Below, in pieces: positions 18,654-28,390 of a stretch of DNA of 64,000 bases (the stretch's first letter is position 1; the number at the start of each line of letters is the position of its first letter). The position numbers and the translations under genes are program-made. Source of the DNA: Bradyrhizobium archetypum (lineage in GTDB: Bacteria > Pseudomonadota > Alphaproteobacteria > Rhizobiales > Xanthobacteraceae); assembly GCF_013114835.1 (NCBI RefSeq), contig NZ_JAAVLW010000003.1, forward strand, positions 682,001 through 746,000. The letters run 5' to 3'. The notes under the pieces are model-generated. The model ran no database searches. It saw only the letters and a list, made by a program, of their open reading frames with translations, and was not told where the DNA came from.

Positions 18654-18680
18654 AAAACGCGGGCCTGGGGCCCGCGTTTT
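18654..18680 (-). terminator. Rho-independent terminator of rpsU
   Basis: A perfect 12-bp stem (AAAACGCGGGCC / GGCCCGCGTTTT) with a 3-base loop lies 25 bases past the rpsU stop. On the minus strand the stem is followed by TTTTTGTTTG. The A-tract on the other side makes it potentially bidirectional. It is the clearest intrinsic terminator in the window. Confidence 0.92.
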
Positions 18681-18705
18681 CAATTCAAATCTTTCGAGAA
18701 TGTGC

Positions 18706-19008
18706 TCAGCGCGGTCCGCGCGGACCTGCACCCGGGCCACGGCCACCGGCGCCACCACGCTCGCCACCCGCACCGGCGCCGAACACCGGCTTCGGCTTCA
18801 TCGGCAGCAGGCCTTCGCGCTGCAGCTTCTTGCGCGCCAGCTTGCGTGCGCGGCGCACGGCTTCGGCCTTTTCACGGGCCTTCTTCTCGGACGGCTTTTC
18901 GTAGTGGCCGCGGAGCTTCATCTCGCGGAAAATACCCTCGCGCTGCATCTTCTTCTTCAGCGCCTTGAGGGCTTGATCGACATTGTTATCGCGAACGAGA
19001 ACCTGCAC
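18706..19008 (-). CDS. rpsU: 30S ribosomal protein S21 with a Gly/Pro/Arg-rich tail
   Basis: A 100-residue S21 protein: [20 protein letters not shown] at the start, then [19 protein letters not shown] and a basic helix ([16 protein letters not shown]). It binds the 16S rRNA near the anti-Shine-Dalgarno region and helps initiation. The start is GTG at 19008 with AGAGGA 6 bases upstream. The last 30 residues ([18 protein letters not shown] and on) extend the usual 70-residue protein with a flexible tail. Such tails occur in alphaproteobacteria, and their role is unclear. It is monocistronic with its own terminator. Confidence 0.97.
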   Translation of the reverse strand: MQVLVRDNNVDQALKALKKKMQREGIFREMKLRGHYEKPSEKKAREKAEAVRRARKLARKKLQREGLLPMKPKPVFGAGAGGERGGAGGRGPGAGPRGPR

Positions 19009-19263
19009 GCGGCATCCTCTTTCAATTGATCGGATAGGAATTCTGGTAAAGCAAAGGGCCGGCGAAAGGCCTGGCCCTTGACCCTGAGCGCGGGCATGTA
19101 GCAGACAAAACCGCCAATGTCCACCAGAGAAGGCGGTTTTCGGCCCCGAAAAGCCACGAAAATCGGCGCGATTCGGCCGGTGCCACCCCGGTTTCCTCAA
19201 ATAACGCGCCCCTCACGGGCCTTCCCTAGTATCCAACAACGCAAAAACATGCGGGAGGCGCGT

Positions 19264-19986
19264 ATGAATACCAAAAAATATGCCGCTGAAGCGATCGGCA
19301 CGTTCTGGCTCACTTTTGCGGGATGCGGCAGCGCAGTGATCGCCGCCGGCTTTCCCGAGGTCGGTATCGGCCTGGTCGGGGTGTCCCTGGCGTTCGGCCT
19401 TAGCGTCGTGACCATGGCCTACGCGATCGGCCATATCTCGGGCTGCCATCTCAATCCCGCCGTCACGGTCGGCCTCGCGGCCGGCGGGCGGTTTCCGGCA
19501 CCGCAGATTGCTCCTTACGTGATTGCGCAGGTGATCGGGGCTGTCGCCGCCGCAGCGTTGCTCTACGTGATCGCAAGCGGCGCGCCTGGCTTCGATCTGG
19601 CCAAGGGCTTCGCCTCCAACGGCTATGATGCGCATTCGCCCGGGCAGTACAACATGATGGTCTGCTTCATCACCGAGGTGGTGATGACCATGATGTTCCT
19701 GTTCATCATCATGGGGGCTACCCACGGCAAGGCACCTGCCGGCTTTGCGCCGCTGGCGATCGGATTGGCGCTGGTGATGATCCATCTCGTCAGCATTCCC
19801 GTCACCAACACCTCGGTGAATCCGGCACGCAGCACCGGGCCGGCGCTGTTCGTCGGTGGCTGGGCGCTGGCGCAGCTTTGGCTGTTCTGGCTGGCGCCGC
19901 TGATCGGCGGCGCGCTCGGCGGCGTGATCTATCGCTGGCTCAGCGCGGAGCCGGCTGGCATCGTGGAAGGCCTGAAGACCGCCTGA
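19264..19986 (+). CDS. aqpZ: Aquaporin Z
   Basis: A 240-residue water channel with six membrane helices and both NPA loops: HLNPAVTVG after helix 2 and [10 protein letters not shown] after helix 5. The arginine after the second NPA and the N-terminal [18 protein letters not shown] match AqpZ rather than glycerol facilitators. GGGAGG precedes ATG 19264. It is alone on the plus strand, convergent with purK after 20 bases. Confidence 0.94.
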   Translation: MNTKKYAAEAIGTFWLTFAGCGSAVIAAGFPEVGIGLVGVSLAFGLSVVTMAYAIGHISGCHLNPAVTVGLAAGGRFPAPQIAPYVIAQVIGAVAAAALLYVIASGAPGFDLAKGFASNGYDAHSPGQYNMMVCFITEVVMTMMFLFIIMGATHGKAPAGFAPLAIGLALVMIHLVSIPVTNTSVNPARSTGPALFVGGWALAQLWLFWLAPLIGGALGGVIYRWLSAEPAGIVEGLKTA

Positions 19987-20006
19987 TCCCGCTAGTGCGG
20001 CAAGCG

Positions 20007-21110
20007 TTATTTCCTGCTCGCCGGGACAACCTCGGTGATGTGGCCCATCTTGCGGCCCGGCCGCGGCGGGCCCTTGCCGTAGAGATGAACGGTGGCGCCG
20101 GGAACCGTCAGCCATTGCTCATAGTCGAGGATGTCGTCGCCGATCAGGTTGGTCATGGTGACCTTGCCGTGACGAACCGGCTTGCCGAGCGGCCAGCCGG
20201 CAATCGCCCTGATGTGCTGCTCGAATTGCGAGATCGAGGCGCCGTCCAGCGTCCAGTGCCCGGAATTATGCACCCGCGGCGCGATCTCGTTGACCAGCAC
20301 GTGTGGTCCACCGTTTCCGGCAACGACGAACAGCTCGACCCCAAGTACGCCGACATAGTCGAGCGCGAGGGCGATCTTTTCGGCAACAGCTCGCGCCTGT
20401 GCAGCCAGATCATCCGATATCGCGGCCGGCACGCGCGAGTATTTCAGGATGTGATCGCGGTGCTCGTTTTCGGTGACGTCGTAGCATTCTACATGGCCAT
20501 CCGCCGAGCGCGCGGCGATCACGGAGATCTCGCGCTCGAATGGAACGAAGGCTTCGAGGATCGCGGATTTGGTGCCGAGTTCTTCCCAGATCAGGATCGG
20601 ATCGTCGCCCTCGCGAATGATCGCCTGCCCCTTGCCGTCATAGCCGAAGCGGCGGGTCTTGATCACGGCGGGAAGGCCGATGCGGACAATGGCGCTCTGC
20701 AGCGTTTCCGCCGATGATACGTCGGCATAATCGGCGGTGCCGATGCCGAGCCGCTTGACGAAATCTTTCTCGATCAGGCGGTCCTGCGTGGTCTCGAGGA
20801 TCTTCTGTGCCGGCAATACCGGACGGCGCGCGGCCAGCACCATGGCGGTGGCGGCCGGCACGTTCTCGAATTCATAGGTGATCACGTCGACATCGTTGGC
20901 GAACAGTTCGAGCGCCTCGACGTCGGCATATTCGGCGCACGTCGCGTTCAGCACTACGTCGAAGGCGGGCGAGTCCGGGTCCGGCGAAAACACCTGGCAC
21001 CTGAGGCCAAGGCGCGCCGCCGCCATCGCCAGCATTCGGCCCAGTTGTCCGCCGCCGAGAATTCCGATGGTGTCGCCCGGCTTCAGCTTCACCTTGTCCG
21101 AAGCTGTCAC
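20007..21110 (-). CDS. purK: N5-carboxyaminoimidazole ribonucleotide synthetase
   Basis: A 367-residue ATP-grasp enzyme of purine synthesis that makes N5-CAIR from AIR, ATP and bicarbonate. It begins [20 protein letters not shown] and has ITYEFENVP and [12 protein letters not shown]. The grasp core includes ERE-type [12 protein letters not shown] and [14 protein letters not shown]. The GTG start at 21110 overlaps the purE stop by 4 bases (GTGA), a standard purE-purK coupling; extending upstream would overlap purE by 50 bases. Confidence 0.97.
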   Translation of the reverse strand: MTASDKVKLKPGDTIGILGGGQLGRMLAMAAARLGLRCQVFSPDPDSPAFDVVLNATCAEYADVEALELFANDVDVITYEFENVPAATAMVLAARRPVLPAQKILETTQDRLIEKDFVKRLGIGTADYADVSSAETLQSAIVRIGLPAVIKTRRFGYDGKGQAIIREGDDPILIWEELGTKSAILEAFVPFEREISVIAARSADGHVECYDVTENEHRDHILKYSRVPAAISDDLAAQARAVAEKIALALDYVGVLGVELFVVAGNGGPHVLVNEIAPRVHNSGHWTLDGASISQFEQHIRAIAGWPLGKPVRHGKVTMTNLIGDDILDYEQWLTVPGATVHLYGKGPPRPGRKMGHITEVVPASRK

Positions 21111-21595
21111 GCCGATTCCTCCGGGCGCTCCTTGACCGCATCGGTCTGCTGCTTGCGCCACGCGGCCAGCCTGCCTGCAAGCGGTGCGTCACTCAGCGCG
21201 AGCACGCTTGCCGCGAGCAGCGCGGCGTTGATGGCGCCGGCCTTGCCGATCGCCAGCGTGCCAACGGGAACGCCGGCCGGCATCTGCACGATCGAATACA
21301 GCGAATCGAGCCCCGACAGCGTCTTGGATTCGACGGGAACGCCGAACACCGGCAGTTCCGTCAGCGCCGCGGTCATGCCGGGCAGATGGGCCGCCCCGCC
21401 GGCACCGGCGATAATGACCTTGAAGCCGGCTGCCTTGGCGCCTCTTGCGAAGGCAAACAGCCGGTCCGGGGTCCGATGGGCCGAGACGATGCGCTTCTCG
21501 CAATCGACCCCGAGCGCAGTCAGCGTCGCGGCGGCGTGGCGCATGGTCTCCCAGTCGGACTGGCTGCCCATAATGATGGCGATCGGTGCGGTCAT
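21107..21595 (-). CDS. purE: N5-carboxyaminoimidazole ribonucleotide mutase
   Basis: A 162-residue class I PurE that converts N5-CAIR to CAIR. The substrate-binding signatures are [12 protein letters not shown] near the N-terminus, SAHRTP (about 39-44), [14 protein letters not shown] and [21 protein letters not shown]. It is the first gene of the purEK operon. It is divergent from the diguanylate cyclase gene at 21733. Confidence 0.97.
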   Translation of the reverse strand: MTAPIAIIMGSQSDWETMRHAAATLTALGVDCEKRIVSAHRTPDRLFAFARGAKAAGFKVIIAGAGGAAHLPGMTAALTELPVFGVPVESKTLSGLDSLYSIVQMPAGVPVGTLAIGKAGAINAALLAASVLALSDAPLAGRLAAWRKQQTDAVKERPEESA

Positions 21596-21732
21596 CTCGT
21601 CAATTCTGTCCGGGAATCCAGAAACATAGGCCGATTATAGGATCGGCCCGGGGCTCATCCAAGGCGTGGCAAGGGATCAGGAATGGACTATCCTGTCTTG
21701 GTGAATCCCGGCAAGCCTGCACAGGGAAGGCC

Positions 21733-22428
21733 ATGAAGAAAAAAACCAGGGCGGCCGCCTCCAGGGCTGGAAAACGCCCCAAAAGCGCGGCTTCCGGGCG
21801 AGAAATCGCGCCAAGGCGGGCGTCCGGCCAGGCATCCCGGCCGCCAGCGGTATCTAACGGCACGAGGGCAACGATCCGCCGCCTCAAGGCCGAACTGGCC
21901 CGGACCCAGGCGCAGATCGAGGAACTTCAGGCCTCCGCCGATACCGATTACCTGCTCGGCATTGCGAACCGGCGCGGCTTCGAGCGCGAGCTCAATCGCG
22001 CGATTGCCTACATGAAACGCTACCGCGCATTCGGTGCCCTGATCGTGCTCGACGTCGATCGCTTGAAGCCGATCAACGACGCCTTCGGCCATGCCGCCGG
22101 CGACCAGGTGCTCAAAGAAATCGTCGCGGCGCTCTTGGCGCATGTGCGCGCTTCCGACATCGTCGGCCGTCTCGGCGGCGACGAGTTTGCGCTGCTGTTG
22201 TGGAATCTCAGCGAGACCGACGCCAGGGCCAAGGCTGCCGCCCTTGAAGAAGCGATCGATCGCCTCAGTTTCGTGTTCGACGGCCGCACCATCACGGCAG
22301 GCGCCTCAGCGGGGGTTGCGGTTCTCGATACCCATTCCGAAGCGGGCCGCGCGCTGGAAGCAGCCGACAGTGCCATGTATGTGCGCAAGGCGTTGCGGCG
22401 GCATGAGGCGAAATTCGCAGATCTGTAG
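21733..22428 (+). CDS. Diguanylate cyclase (GGDEF only)
   Basis: A 231-residue enzyme that should make c-di-GMP. A basic N-terminus (about 1-45) precedes a short coiled coil (ATIRRLKAELARTQAQIEEL) for dimerisation. The GGDEF domain starts at DTDYLLGIANRRGF, and the active-site GGDEF is at 148-152. An inhibitory RxxD site (R139-A-S-D142) sits exactly five residues before it, so product inhibition is likely. There is no sensory or membrane domain. GGGAAGG precedes the ATG. Confidence 0.93.
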   Translation: MKKKTRAAASRAGKRPKSAASGREIAPRRASGQASRPPAVSNGTRATIRRLKAELARTQAQIEELQASADTDYLLGIANRRGFERELNRAIAYMKRYRAFGALIVLDVDRLKPINDAFGHAAGDQVLKEIVAALLAHVRASDIVGRLGGDEFALLLWNLSETDARAKAAALEEAIDRLSFVFDGRTITAGASAGVAVLDTHSEAGRALEAADSAMYVRKALRRHEAKFADL

Positions 22429-22515
22429 GGCGGGGAAGGCGCGCCTTCGCGGCCTGCCCACCATCAATCAAGCGTTGCAGAGGTCGGGCTTGCGCTTTGC
22501 CCACCCTCCAATGAT

Positions 22516-22767
22516 CTACAACCCGCTGAGATCGTCCGGCACATTGCCGAACTTGCGCAGCAGTTTCGCATCGCCAAATTCGCCGATCATCGGATCGCCG
22601 CTGCGGCTGAAGGCAATTGCGCCGATGCTGCCCGCCATCCGTGACATCGTCTCGGCGCGCCGCAATGCAATCGTCGGGCTTTGGCATTCTTCCGCGGCGC
22701 CCGCCACCGGCGAGCCGCTATCGTCCTGCAGGAATGGCATTGCGACGTAGTAGGTGACATCGGCCAT
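22516..22767 (-). CDS. Small conserved protein, unknown function
   Basis: An 83-residue protein beginning MADVTYYVAMPFLQDDSG. The middle (CQSPTIALRRAETMSRMAG) looks like a helix, and the end (AFSRSGDPMIGEFGDAKLL) looks like strands. AGGAG lies 8 bases before ATG 22767. It follows the 70-residue gene at 22791 by 23 bases on the same strand, so both are probably in one transcript. I recognise it only as the kind of small protein common in Bradyrhizobium. Confidence 0.72.
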   Translation of the reverse strand: MADVTYYVAMPFLQDDSGSPVAGAAEECQSPTIALRRAETMSRMAGSIGAIAFSRSGDPMIGEFGDAKLLRKFGNVPDDLSGL

Positions 22768-22790
22768 TGTCTTGCTCCTGGCTTGATCAA

Positions 22791-23003
22791 TCAGGCAGCG
22801 TCGCTCTCCACATGGGAGCTCCTTGCCGGCGCACAGCCGGCGGCGATTGCCGCCTGCAATTCCTCCAGCTCGATTTCCAGATACTCGTTCGCCATGATCA
22901 GCGCCTTGATGGTCGAGCGCAGATTGCCGTCGCACATCGCGATGGCCTGATCGCAGGCCTGCTCGTAGCGGCTGTTGTCGGAGAGGGATGGGGTGGCGGA
23001 CAT
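22791..23003 (-). CDS. Small helical protein, unknown function
   Basis: A 70-residue acidic protein: SRYEQACDQAIAMCDGNLRS, then a long amphipathic helix (KALIMANEYLEIELEELQAAIA). No signal peptide or metal motif is visible. GGGAG 6 bases upstream supports ATG 23003 over the upstream in-frame codon at 23036. It is the first gene of the pair with 22516-22767. Confidence 0.74.
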   Translation of the reverse strand: MSATPSLSDNSRYEQACDQAIAMCDGNLRSTIKALIMANEYLEIELEELQAAIAAGCAPARSSHVESDAA

Positions 23004-23203
23004 GGCGAACTCCCGAGGCTGGCGGCAGGAAGGCATGTTCTCTTTTTGTTCTCAAGAAGTCAAGCCATGTCGACCAGCCGGCAGCCGGTTTTTCGCTAAT
23101 CGCCAGCATCGTGCGGGATGGATTGTGTGGATGTCGGGGAAAGCATCTGTCGAACGCGAAGGGTTTGGGCGAACCGCATTGGCGAGCGAGGCGAGCGCAA
23201 CGA

Positions 23204-23410
23204 TCAGGCGATTATGTCGGGCGTGATCTGGTCTTCGATGAAGGCGATACGGTCGCGCAACTGCAGCTTGCGCTTCTTCAGCCGCTGCAGCCGCAGCAAG
23301 TCCGGCGCGGGCGACTGATGCAGCGCGTCGATCGCCGCATCGAGATCGCGATGCTCCTGTTGCAGCCGGGCGAGCTCGTTTTCAAGCTCGCGCTCATCAT
23401 CGTCGGTCAT
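23204..23410 (-). CDS. DUF465 (YdcH-like) protein
   Basis: A 68-residue coiled-coil protein with the DUF465 pattern: paired helices (ELENELARLQQEHRDLDAAI and LKKRKLQLRDRIAFIED) around a short turn. The K-K-R-K-L-x-L-x-D segment is the family signature. The function is unknown. A second member of the same family is encoded head-to-head at 23649. Confidence 0.85.
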   Translation of the reverse strand: MTDDDERELENELARLQQEHRDLDAAIDALHQSPAPDLLRLQRLKKRKLQLRDRIAFIEDQITPDIIA

Positions 23411-23648
23411 GGTGTACGTTAGCTGAAAGCGTGATGAGTTTGCGAACGGATTCTTCGGAAGCTGGCTGTGAATATCGTCCTTGCGGAGCCGCTGCGCAAG
23501 CCGCCGGTTCCATACTCACGATTGGTTACAGATAAATCCGAAAATATGAGAAGCGGGTTTTTTGGATAACCATCGACAGATTCATCGGCTGGTGTACACT
23601 CGCGCGTCCGGATCGAACCTGAGGTTTCACCCACCGAGGAGACTTCGT

Positions 23649-23834
23649 ATGGCACTACAGGCGCATCTTGTTGAACTTGAACGTAAACACAAGATTCTCG
23701 AGAACGAGTTGCACGAAGCGCTCTTGCACCTATCCACAGACGACCTGCAAATTGTCGAGTTGAAGCGCCGCAAGTTGATGGTCAAGGATCAGATCGAGCG
23801 GTTGAGACATACCGCCGAAGAAACCCTCCACTAA
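23649..23834 (+). CDS. DUF465 (YdcH-like) protein, second copy
   Basis: A 61-residue helical hairpin protein: AHLVELERKHKILENELHEA, then VELKRRKLMVKDQIERLR. It shares the family signature with the gene at 23204 but is diverged in sequence. GAGGAGAC lies 5-8 bases before ATG 23649, which excludes the longer frame from 23562. The two genes diverge from a 238-bp shared region. Confidence 0.87.
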   Translation: MALQAHLVELERKHKILENELHEALLHLSTDDLQIVELKRRKLMVKDQIERLRHTAEETLH

Positions 23835-23872
23835 ATAAGTCCGACAGAGTATCGAAAACGCTCACACGGCAG

Positions 23873-23893
23873 GATGGGCGCTGAGCGCTCATC
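23873..23893. repeat. Hairpin between convergent genes
   Basis: GATGGGCGCT and AGCGCTCATC form a stem with one G-T pair and a minimal loop, flanked by CAG/CTG. It lies between the converging ends of the DUF465 gene (23834) and the oxidoreductase gene (23921). It has no U-tract on either side, so it may be a weak bidirectional terminator or simply a palindrome. Confidence 0.4.
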
Positions 23894-23920
23894 CGCCTGT
23901 AGGTGTGTTTGCGGTCTGCG

Positions 23921-25024
23921 TCAGAGCTCCGCCAGGGCGCCGACGTGGTCGGCGATCGCGAGCGACGACGTCAGTCCCGGCGACTCGATACCGAACAGAT
24001 TGATCAGTCCGGCGACGCCGTGCTCGGCTGGGCCCTGGATCAGAAAATCCTGCGTGGCGACGGCCGGCGGTACGATTTTCGGCCGGATTCCCGAATAGCT
24101 CGGCATCAGCGCGCCGTCCGGCAGCGTCGGCCAGTAGCGCCGGATCGCGGGATAGAAACGCTCGGCGCGTGCTGGATCCACCGTATAGTCGATGCTCTCG
24201 ACCCATTCGACGTCTGGGCCGAACCGGGCCTGTCCGGCCATATCGAGCGTGAGGTGCACGCCCAGCCCGCCAGGCTCCGGCACCGGATAGATCAGCCGTG
24301 AAAACGGGGCCCGCGCGCTGCAGCTAAAATAATTGCCCTTGGCGAGATAGGCGCAAGGGATCAGCCCGATGGGCATGCCTTCGATGCTGCGCGCCACCGC
24401 AGGCGCGCTTAGACCCGCCGCGTTGACGAGCAGGTTGCATGCAAGCGTCATCGGCGCATCACCGCCGGCTTCGATTTCGATCCGGCCGGCACCGGCCCTG
24501 GCGTGCAGGAGCGGCGTATGAAACGCGTAAGCGGCGCCGGCCTCCTCGGCATCGCCGCGCAGCGCCAGCATATAGGCGTGGCTGTCGATGATGCCGGTGG
24601 ACGGCGAGAGCAGGGCCGCATCGCAATTCAGCGCCGGTTCCAGCGCCCGCGCCGCCTCGCCCGTCAGCAACTGCAGATCGTCGACGCCATTGGCCTGGGC
24701 ATGCGCGCGGATCGACTGCAGTTTTTCGGTTTCGCTTGATGTCGTCGCCACGATCAGCTTGCCGCACTGGCGATGGGGAATGCCGTGGTCGCGGCAATAG
24801 CGGTAGAGCGCGCGCTTGCCGCTGACGCACATCTGCGCCATCAGGCTGCCGGCGCGGTAGTAGATGCCGGCGTGGATCACCTCGCTGTTGCGCGAGGAGG
24901 TAACGGTACCGATGCCCTCGGCCGCCTCGAGCACAATGACTTCGCGGCCCGCCTGGGCCAGGCGTCGTGCGATCGCGAGTCCGATCACCCCCGCTCCGAC
25001 GACGACGCAATCAACCTTGTCCAT
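23921..25024 (-). CDS. FAD-dependent oxidoreductase, L-2-hydroxyglutarate oxidase-like
   Basis: A 367-residue DAO-family flavoenzyme. The Rossmann motif [19 protein letters not shown] is at the N-terminus, followed by [14 protein letters not shown], the signature of LhgO/L2HGDH-type proteins. [20 protein letters not shown] and the C-terminal [17 protein letters not shown] also fit. It would oxidise a 2-hydroxy acid and pass electrons to a quinone. The substrate is inferred from family only. ATG 25024 starts at the Rossmann fold; upstream sequence is Arg/Pro-rich and not conserved in type. No partner gene is adjacent. Confidence 0.87.
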   Translation of the reverse strand: MDKVDCVVVGAGVIGLAIARRLAQAGREVIVLEAAEGIGTVTSSRNSEVIHAGIYYRAGSLMAQMCVSGKRALYRYCRDHGIPHRQCGKLIVATTSSETEKLQSIRAHAQANGVDDLQLLTGEAARALEPALNCDAALLSPSTGIIDSHAYMLALRGDAEEAGAAYAFHTPLLHARAGAGRIEIEAGGDAPMTLACNLLVNAAGLSAPAVARSIEGMPIGLIPCAYLAKGNYFSCSARAPFSRLIYPVPEPGGLGVHLTLDMAGQARFGPDVEWVESIDYTVDPARAERFYPAIRRYWPTLPDGALMPSYSGIRPKIVPPAVATQDFLIQGPAEHGVAGLINLFGIESPGLTSSLAIADHVGALAEL

Positions 25025-25282
25025 GTCAGCTTCAGGTCCGGAAATAGGGCGCGACAATTGGCGCTTGCCGCGCCCGGCGATGATCGTTTCGTGCGGCGGA
25101 GCCGTGGGCCAACCCGTTGGTTTGCCTCGCAATACACTGTGCGCGCAGTCCCGTTAGCGAAGCATTAATCATGTCGGGCCAATTGCCGTAATTTGGGTCA
25201 TATTTTAGAATTGTGCGGGTAGTCGTTTACCCGATCCAAACCCGTCAAGCCAGACACTCCGCCCGCAAACCTCGGGTGGGTA

Positions 25283-27988
25283 ATGGCTGATAGCAACCGG
25301 CAGGCAGGACGGAAGAATTCGATTCCGGCGCAGGCCCTTGTCTGTCTGCTCGCCATTGCTACGCCGTGCGGATCCGCCTTCGGCGCCGCGCCTTCCGCGG
25401 GCTTTTTCCCGGCAAGCTATATCGGCGAATTCGATTCCAATCTGCTGTGGGAGTTCCTGCTTGGGGGAATCGCCCTGGTCTCCTTCCTGGTTGCGATCGG
25501 CATCTGGGTACTGACCGCATTGCGCGGGGCCAGGAGCGCGCAATCGCGGCGCTGCGCATTCATCAGCTCGGCGCTCAACACGCTCAACCAGGGCGTGATG
25601 ATAACCAACGCGCAAAAGCGCGTGGTCTTCTGTAATGACCGTTTTCTCGAAATGTACGGGCTCAGTCGCGCCGAGATTTCGAGCGCCATGACCGGCCGCG
25701 AACTGCTCGAACTGCGGCGTGCGCGCGGACTGCTCAATCTCACCGTCGAAGAATTCAGCAAGCTGGCCCGCCGCCCCGAAGGGGTCGTCACCGAGCTGCC
25801 TGACGGACGATCGGTGCTCTCGAAGATCTTCCGCCTGCCCAATGGCGGCACGATCGGAACGCATGAGGACTGCACCGAGCAGCGCCAACTGTCGCGCAAA
25901 CTGGCATCGACCACCAAGTTCCTGGAATCGGTGCTCGACAGCGTTCCGGTCTGTGTCGCCGCCAAGAACATCGAGGACGGCCGCTATATCTTCGCCAACC
26001 GCGCGTTCGAGCGCTTCTCGCGCTTCTCGCGCGACCATATCGTCGGCAAGCGCGCCGACGAGATCTTCAGCCCTGAAACCGCAAGGAGCATCGAGGCGGC
26101 GGACCAGGCGGCGCTGACCGCGCCGGAAGGCTATCAGCGCAGCGAATACGTCGTCGAACGGGGCGACGACAAGCGCGTTCTGTCCTCCAACCGCGTGGTC
26201 GCGCGCAACGAGAACAACAAGCCGGAATTCCTGATCGCGCTGTTCGACGACGTCACCGACCGGCGCTCGCTGTCGCGCGAGCTGGAGAACACCAAGAAGT
26301 TCCTCGAACTGGTGGTCGACAACATCCCGGTGTCGCTGATCGTGGAGCGCGTCAGCGACGGGCGGTATCTGCTCGCCAACCGCAGCGCCGAGACCATTCT
26401 CAATCGTCGCCGCGAGGATGCCACTGGGCTAACCGCCGCCGACATCTTCAATCCGCGCGAGGCCAAATTGATCATCGCGCGCGATGAAGCCGCGATCAAG
26501 AAGCGCGGCCTGCTTACCGAAGAGCACCCGATCTCCACAAAGGACGGCCTGCGGCTGTTCCTGACCCGTCGCATGACGGTGCTCGACGAGACGGGTGAGC
26601 CGCAATACCTGATCAAGACCCACGAGGACGTCACCGACCGCCGCCAGACCGAATCGCGGATGGCGCACATGGCCTATCATGACGGCCTGACTGATCTGCC
26701 GAACCGCGCCGCCTTCCTGCAGGCGCTGGCGCAGATGATCGAGGCCTGCGCCGGCACCGACGAGGAATTCGCGGTGCTGTGCGTCGACCTCGACGGTCTA
26801 AAGGAAATCAACGACGTGTTCGGTCACGCCACCGGCGACAAGCTCCTGATCGAGGTTGCGGGCCGCATCCAGGCCTGCGCCCGTGGCGGCGTGGTGGCCC
26901 GTCTCTCCGGCGACGAGTTCGGCCTGATCATCGACGGCAAGCAGCCGGAGGCCGGCAAGGCGCTCGCCGAAAAGCTCGCGCAGACGCTGTCGGACGAGTT
27001 CGTGATCGACGGCAAGTCGGTGCGAACCGGGGTTACGACCGGCATCTCGGTGTTCCCGCATAACGGTTCGGATGCCGCTTCACTGCTCGCCAATTCCGGC
27101 GCGGCCTTGTTCCGCGCCAAGCAGAAGTCGCGCGGCTCGATCAGCGTGTTCGAGCCGGAGATGGACCAGCAGATCCGCGATCGCCGCGTGCTGCATCAGG
27201 ATCTCTCGATGGCGATCAGGAACGGCGAATTGTCGCTGTATTACCAGCCGCAGGCCGCGGCGGGCCCGACGATCGGCACCAGCAAGGTCATCGGTTTCGA
27301 GGCGCTGGCGCGCTGGATCCATCCGGTGCGCGGCTTCGTGTCGCCCGGCGACTTCATTCCGCTTGCCGAAGAAAGCGGCCTGATCGTCGAGATGGGCGTC
27401 TGGATTCTGCGCGAAGCCTGCCGCGAGGCTGCCTCCTGGCCGGTGCCGATGCAGATTGCCGTCAACCTGTCGCCGGCGCAGTTTATGCACGGCGACGTCG
27501 TCAGCCTGGTACATTCGATTCTCCTCGAAACCGGTCTGGCGCCCGACCGGCTCGAGCTCGAAATCACCGAAGGCGTGCTGATCGAGGATTTCGACCGCGG
27601 CCTCGCCTTGTTGAGGCGGCTGAAGGCGCTCGGCGTGCGGATCTCGATGGACGATTTCGGTTCCGGCTATTCCTCGCTGAGCTATCTGCAGGCGTTCCCG
27701 TTCGACAAGATCAAGATCGACCGGACTTTCGTGATGAATCTCGGTCGCAATCCGCAGTCGGCAGCGATCGTTCGCGCCGTCATCGATCTCGGCCACGGCC
27801 TCGAAATGTCGATTGTTGCCGAAGGCGTGGAAACCCAGGAGCAGCTCGGCTTCCTCGCGGACGAAGGCTGCGATGCGGTGCAGGGCTATCTGCTCGGCAA
27901 GCCACAGCCGATCGGACATTACGCCGCGCTGGTCGGCCGCAGCGCTGCCAACGGCGTCGAGACCGAACGCAAGCTCGCCAGCGCCTGA
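25283..27988 (+). CDS. Membrane PAS-GGDEF-EAL c-di-GMP protein
   Basis: A 901-residue protein with a putative signal or first helix (20-40), a membrane helix (about 55-80), three PAS domains (about 95-215, 216-335, 336-455) each ending in a DVTDRR-type linker, then GGDEF and EAL domains. The cyclase site reads SGDEF (542-546), an allowed variant, and no RxxD inhibitory site precedes it. The EAL site (673-675) is intact. The phosphodiesterase ligands NLSPAQF, ELEITEG, DDFGSGYSSL, KIDRTFV and AEGVET are all present. It is therefore likely an active phosphodiesterase with an uncertain cyclase half. The PAS ligands are unknown. Confidence 0.94.
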   Translation: MADSNRQAGRKNSIPAQALVCLLAIATPCGSAFGAAPSAGFFPASYIGEFDSNLLWEFLLGGIALVSFLVAIGIWVLTALRGARSAQSRRCAFISSALNTLNQGVMITNAQKRVVFCNDRFLEMYGLSRAEISSAMTGRELLELRRARGLLNLTVEEFSKLARRPEGVVTELPDGRSVLSKIFRLPNGGTIGTHEDCTEQRQLSRKLASTTKFLESVLDSVPVCVAAKNIEDGRYIFANRAFERFSRFSRDHIVGKRADEIFSPETARSIEAADQAALTAPEGYQRSEYVVERGDDKRVLSSNRVVARNENNKPEFLIALFDDVTDRRSLSRELENTKKFLELVVDNIPVSLIVERVSDGRYLLANRSAETILNRRREDATGLTAADIFNPREAKLIIARDEAAIKKRGLLTEEHPISTKDGLRLFLTRRMTVLDETGEPQYLIKTHEDVTDRRQTESRMAHMAYHDGLTDLPNRAAFLQALAQMIEACAGTDEEFAVLCVDLDGLKEINDVFGHATGDKLLIEVAGRIQACARGGVVARLSGDEFGLIIDGKQPEAGKALAEKLAQTLSDEFVIDGKSVRTGVTTGISVFPHNGSDAASLLANSGAALFRAKQKSRGSISVFEPEMDQQIRDRRVLHQDLSMAIRNGELSLYYQPQAAAGPTIGTSKVIGFEALARWIHPVRGFVSPGDFIPLAEESGLIVEMGVWILREACREAASWPVPMQIAVNLSPAQFMHGDVVSLVHSILLETGLAPDRLELEITEGVLIEDFDRGLALLRRLKALGVRISMDDFGSGYSSLSYLQAFPFDKIKIDRTFVMNLGRNPQSAAIVRAVIDLGHGLEMSIVAEGVETQEQLGFLADEGCDAVQGYLLGKPQPIGHYAALVGRSAANGVETERKLASA

Positions 27989-28390
27989 TTTCGCCACGCT
28001 AAAGTCATCCTGCTCTCACGACCGATGATGCCGACGGCCGCGTGACCGCGCGGGCTGATCGGATGTGAGATCGACGGCGCCTTGGCTTGCCTTCCATTGC
28101 GACCCCGATTACTTTGGCAGTCTATCCGATCGAGAAAGGAGGGCTGCGCGGTGACGACATTCTTCCGGCACTGTCGCCAGTGTGGCCCCGTCAACGCCCT
28201 GCAAATGCGTTTGCAGGGCTGACCAGAGGCCTTTCGCAAATCTCTTCCTGGTCTGCCCCCGTGGCAATGCGGCGCTGAACATTTGCTCGTTCACGCCCGC
28301 ATTCAGTAACTCGCCGCGCTTCGACACGGACATCCGCTAATGGCTGTATGCCCCGGAGGTCGTGGTCGCCGGCAAGACCAGGGAACGGTC
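27989..28390. other. 402-bp intergenic stretch with one hairpin
   Basis: It separates two plus-strand genes. A perfect 10-bp inverted repeat (GCCCTGCAAA / TTTGCAGGGC, loop TGCG) lies at 28196-28219, without a following T-tract. Short plus-strand frames here have no ribosome site or domain. The region should hold the promoter of the ABC-F gene. Confidence 0.5.
28196..28219. repeat. Perfect 10-bp inverted repeat
   Basis: GCCCTGCAAA and TTTGCAGGGC flank a TGCG loop. It lies 208 bases after the EAL gene stop and 171 bases before the ABC-F start. It could be a transcript-stabilising hairpin or a regulator site; nothing in the sequence decides which. Confidence 0.55.

Noticed and set aside
22429..22515. 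Possible palindromic repeat between the GGDEF gene and the small gene pair
   Set aside because: It contains the 12-bp palindrome AAGGCGCGCCTT and GGGC/GCCC blocks like those in intergenic repeats, but the arms do not pair well enough to define an element.
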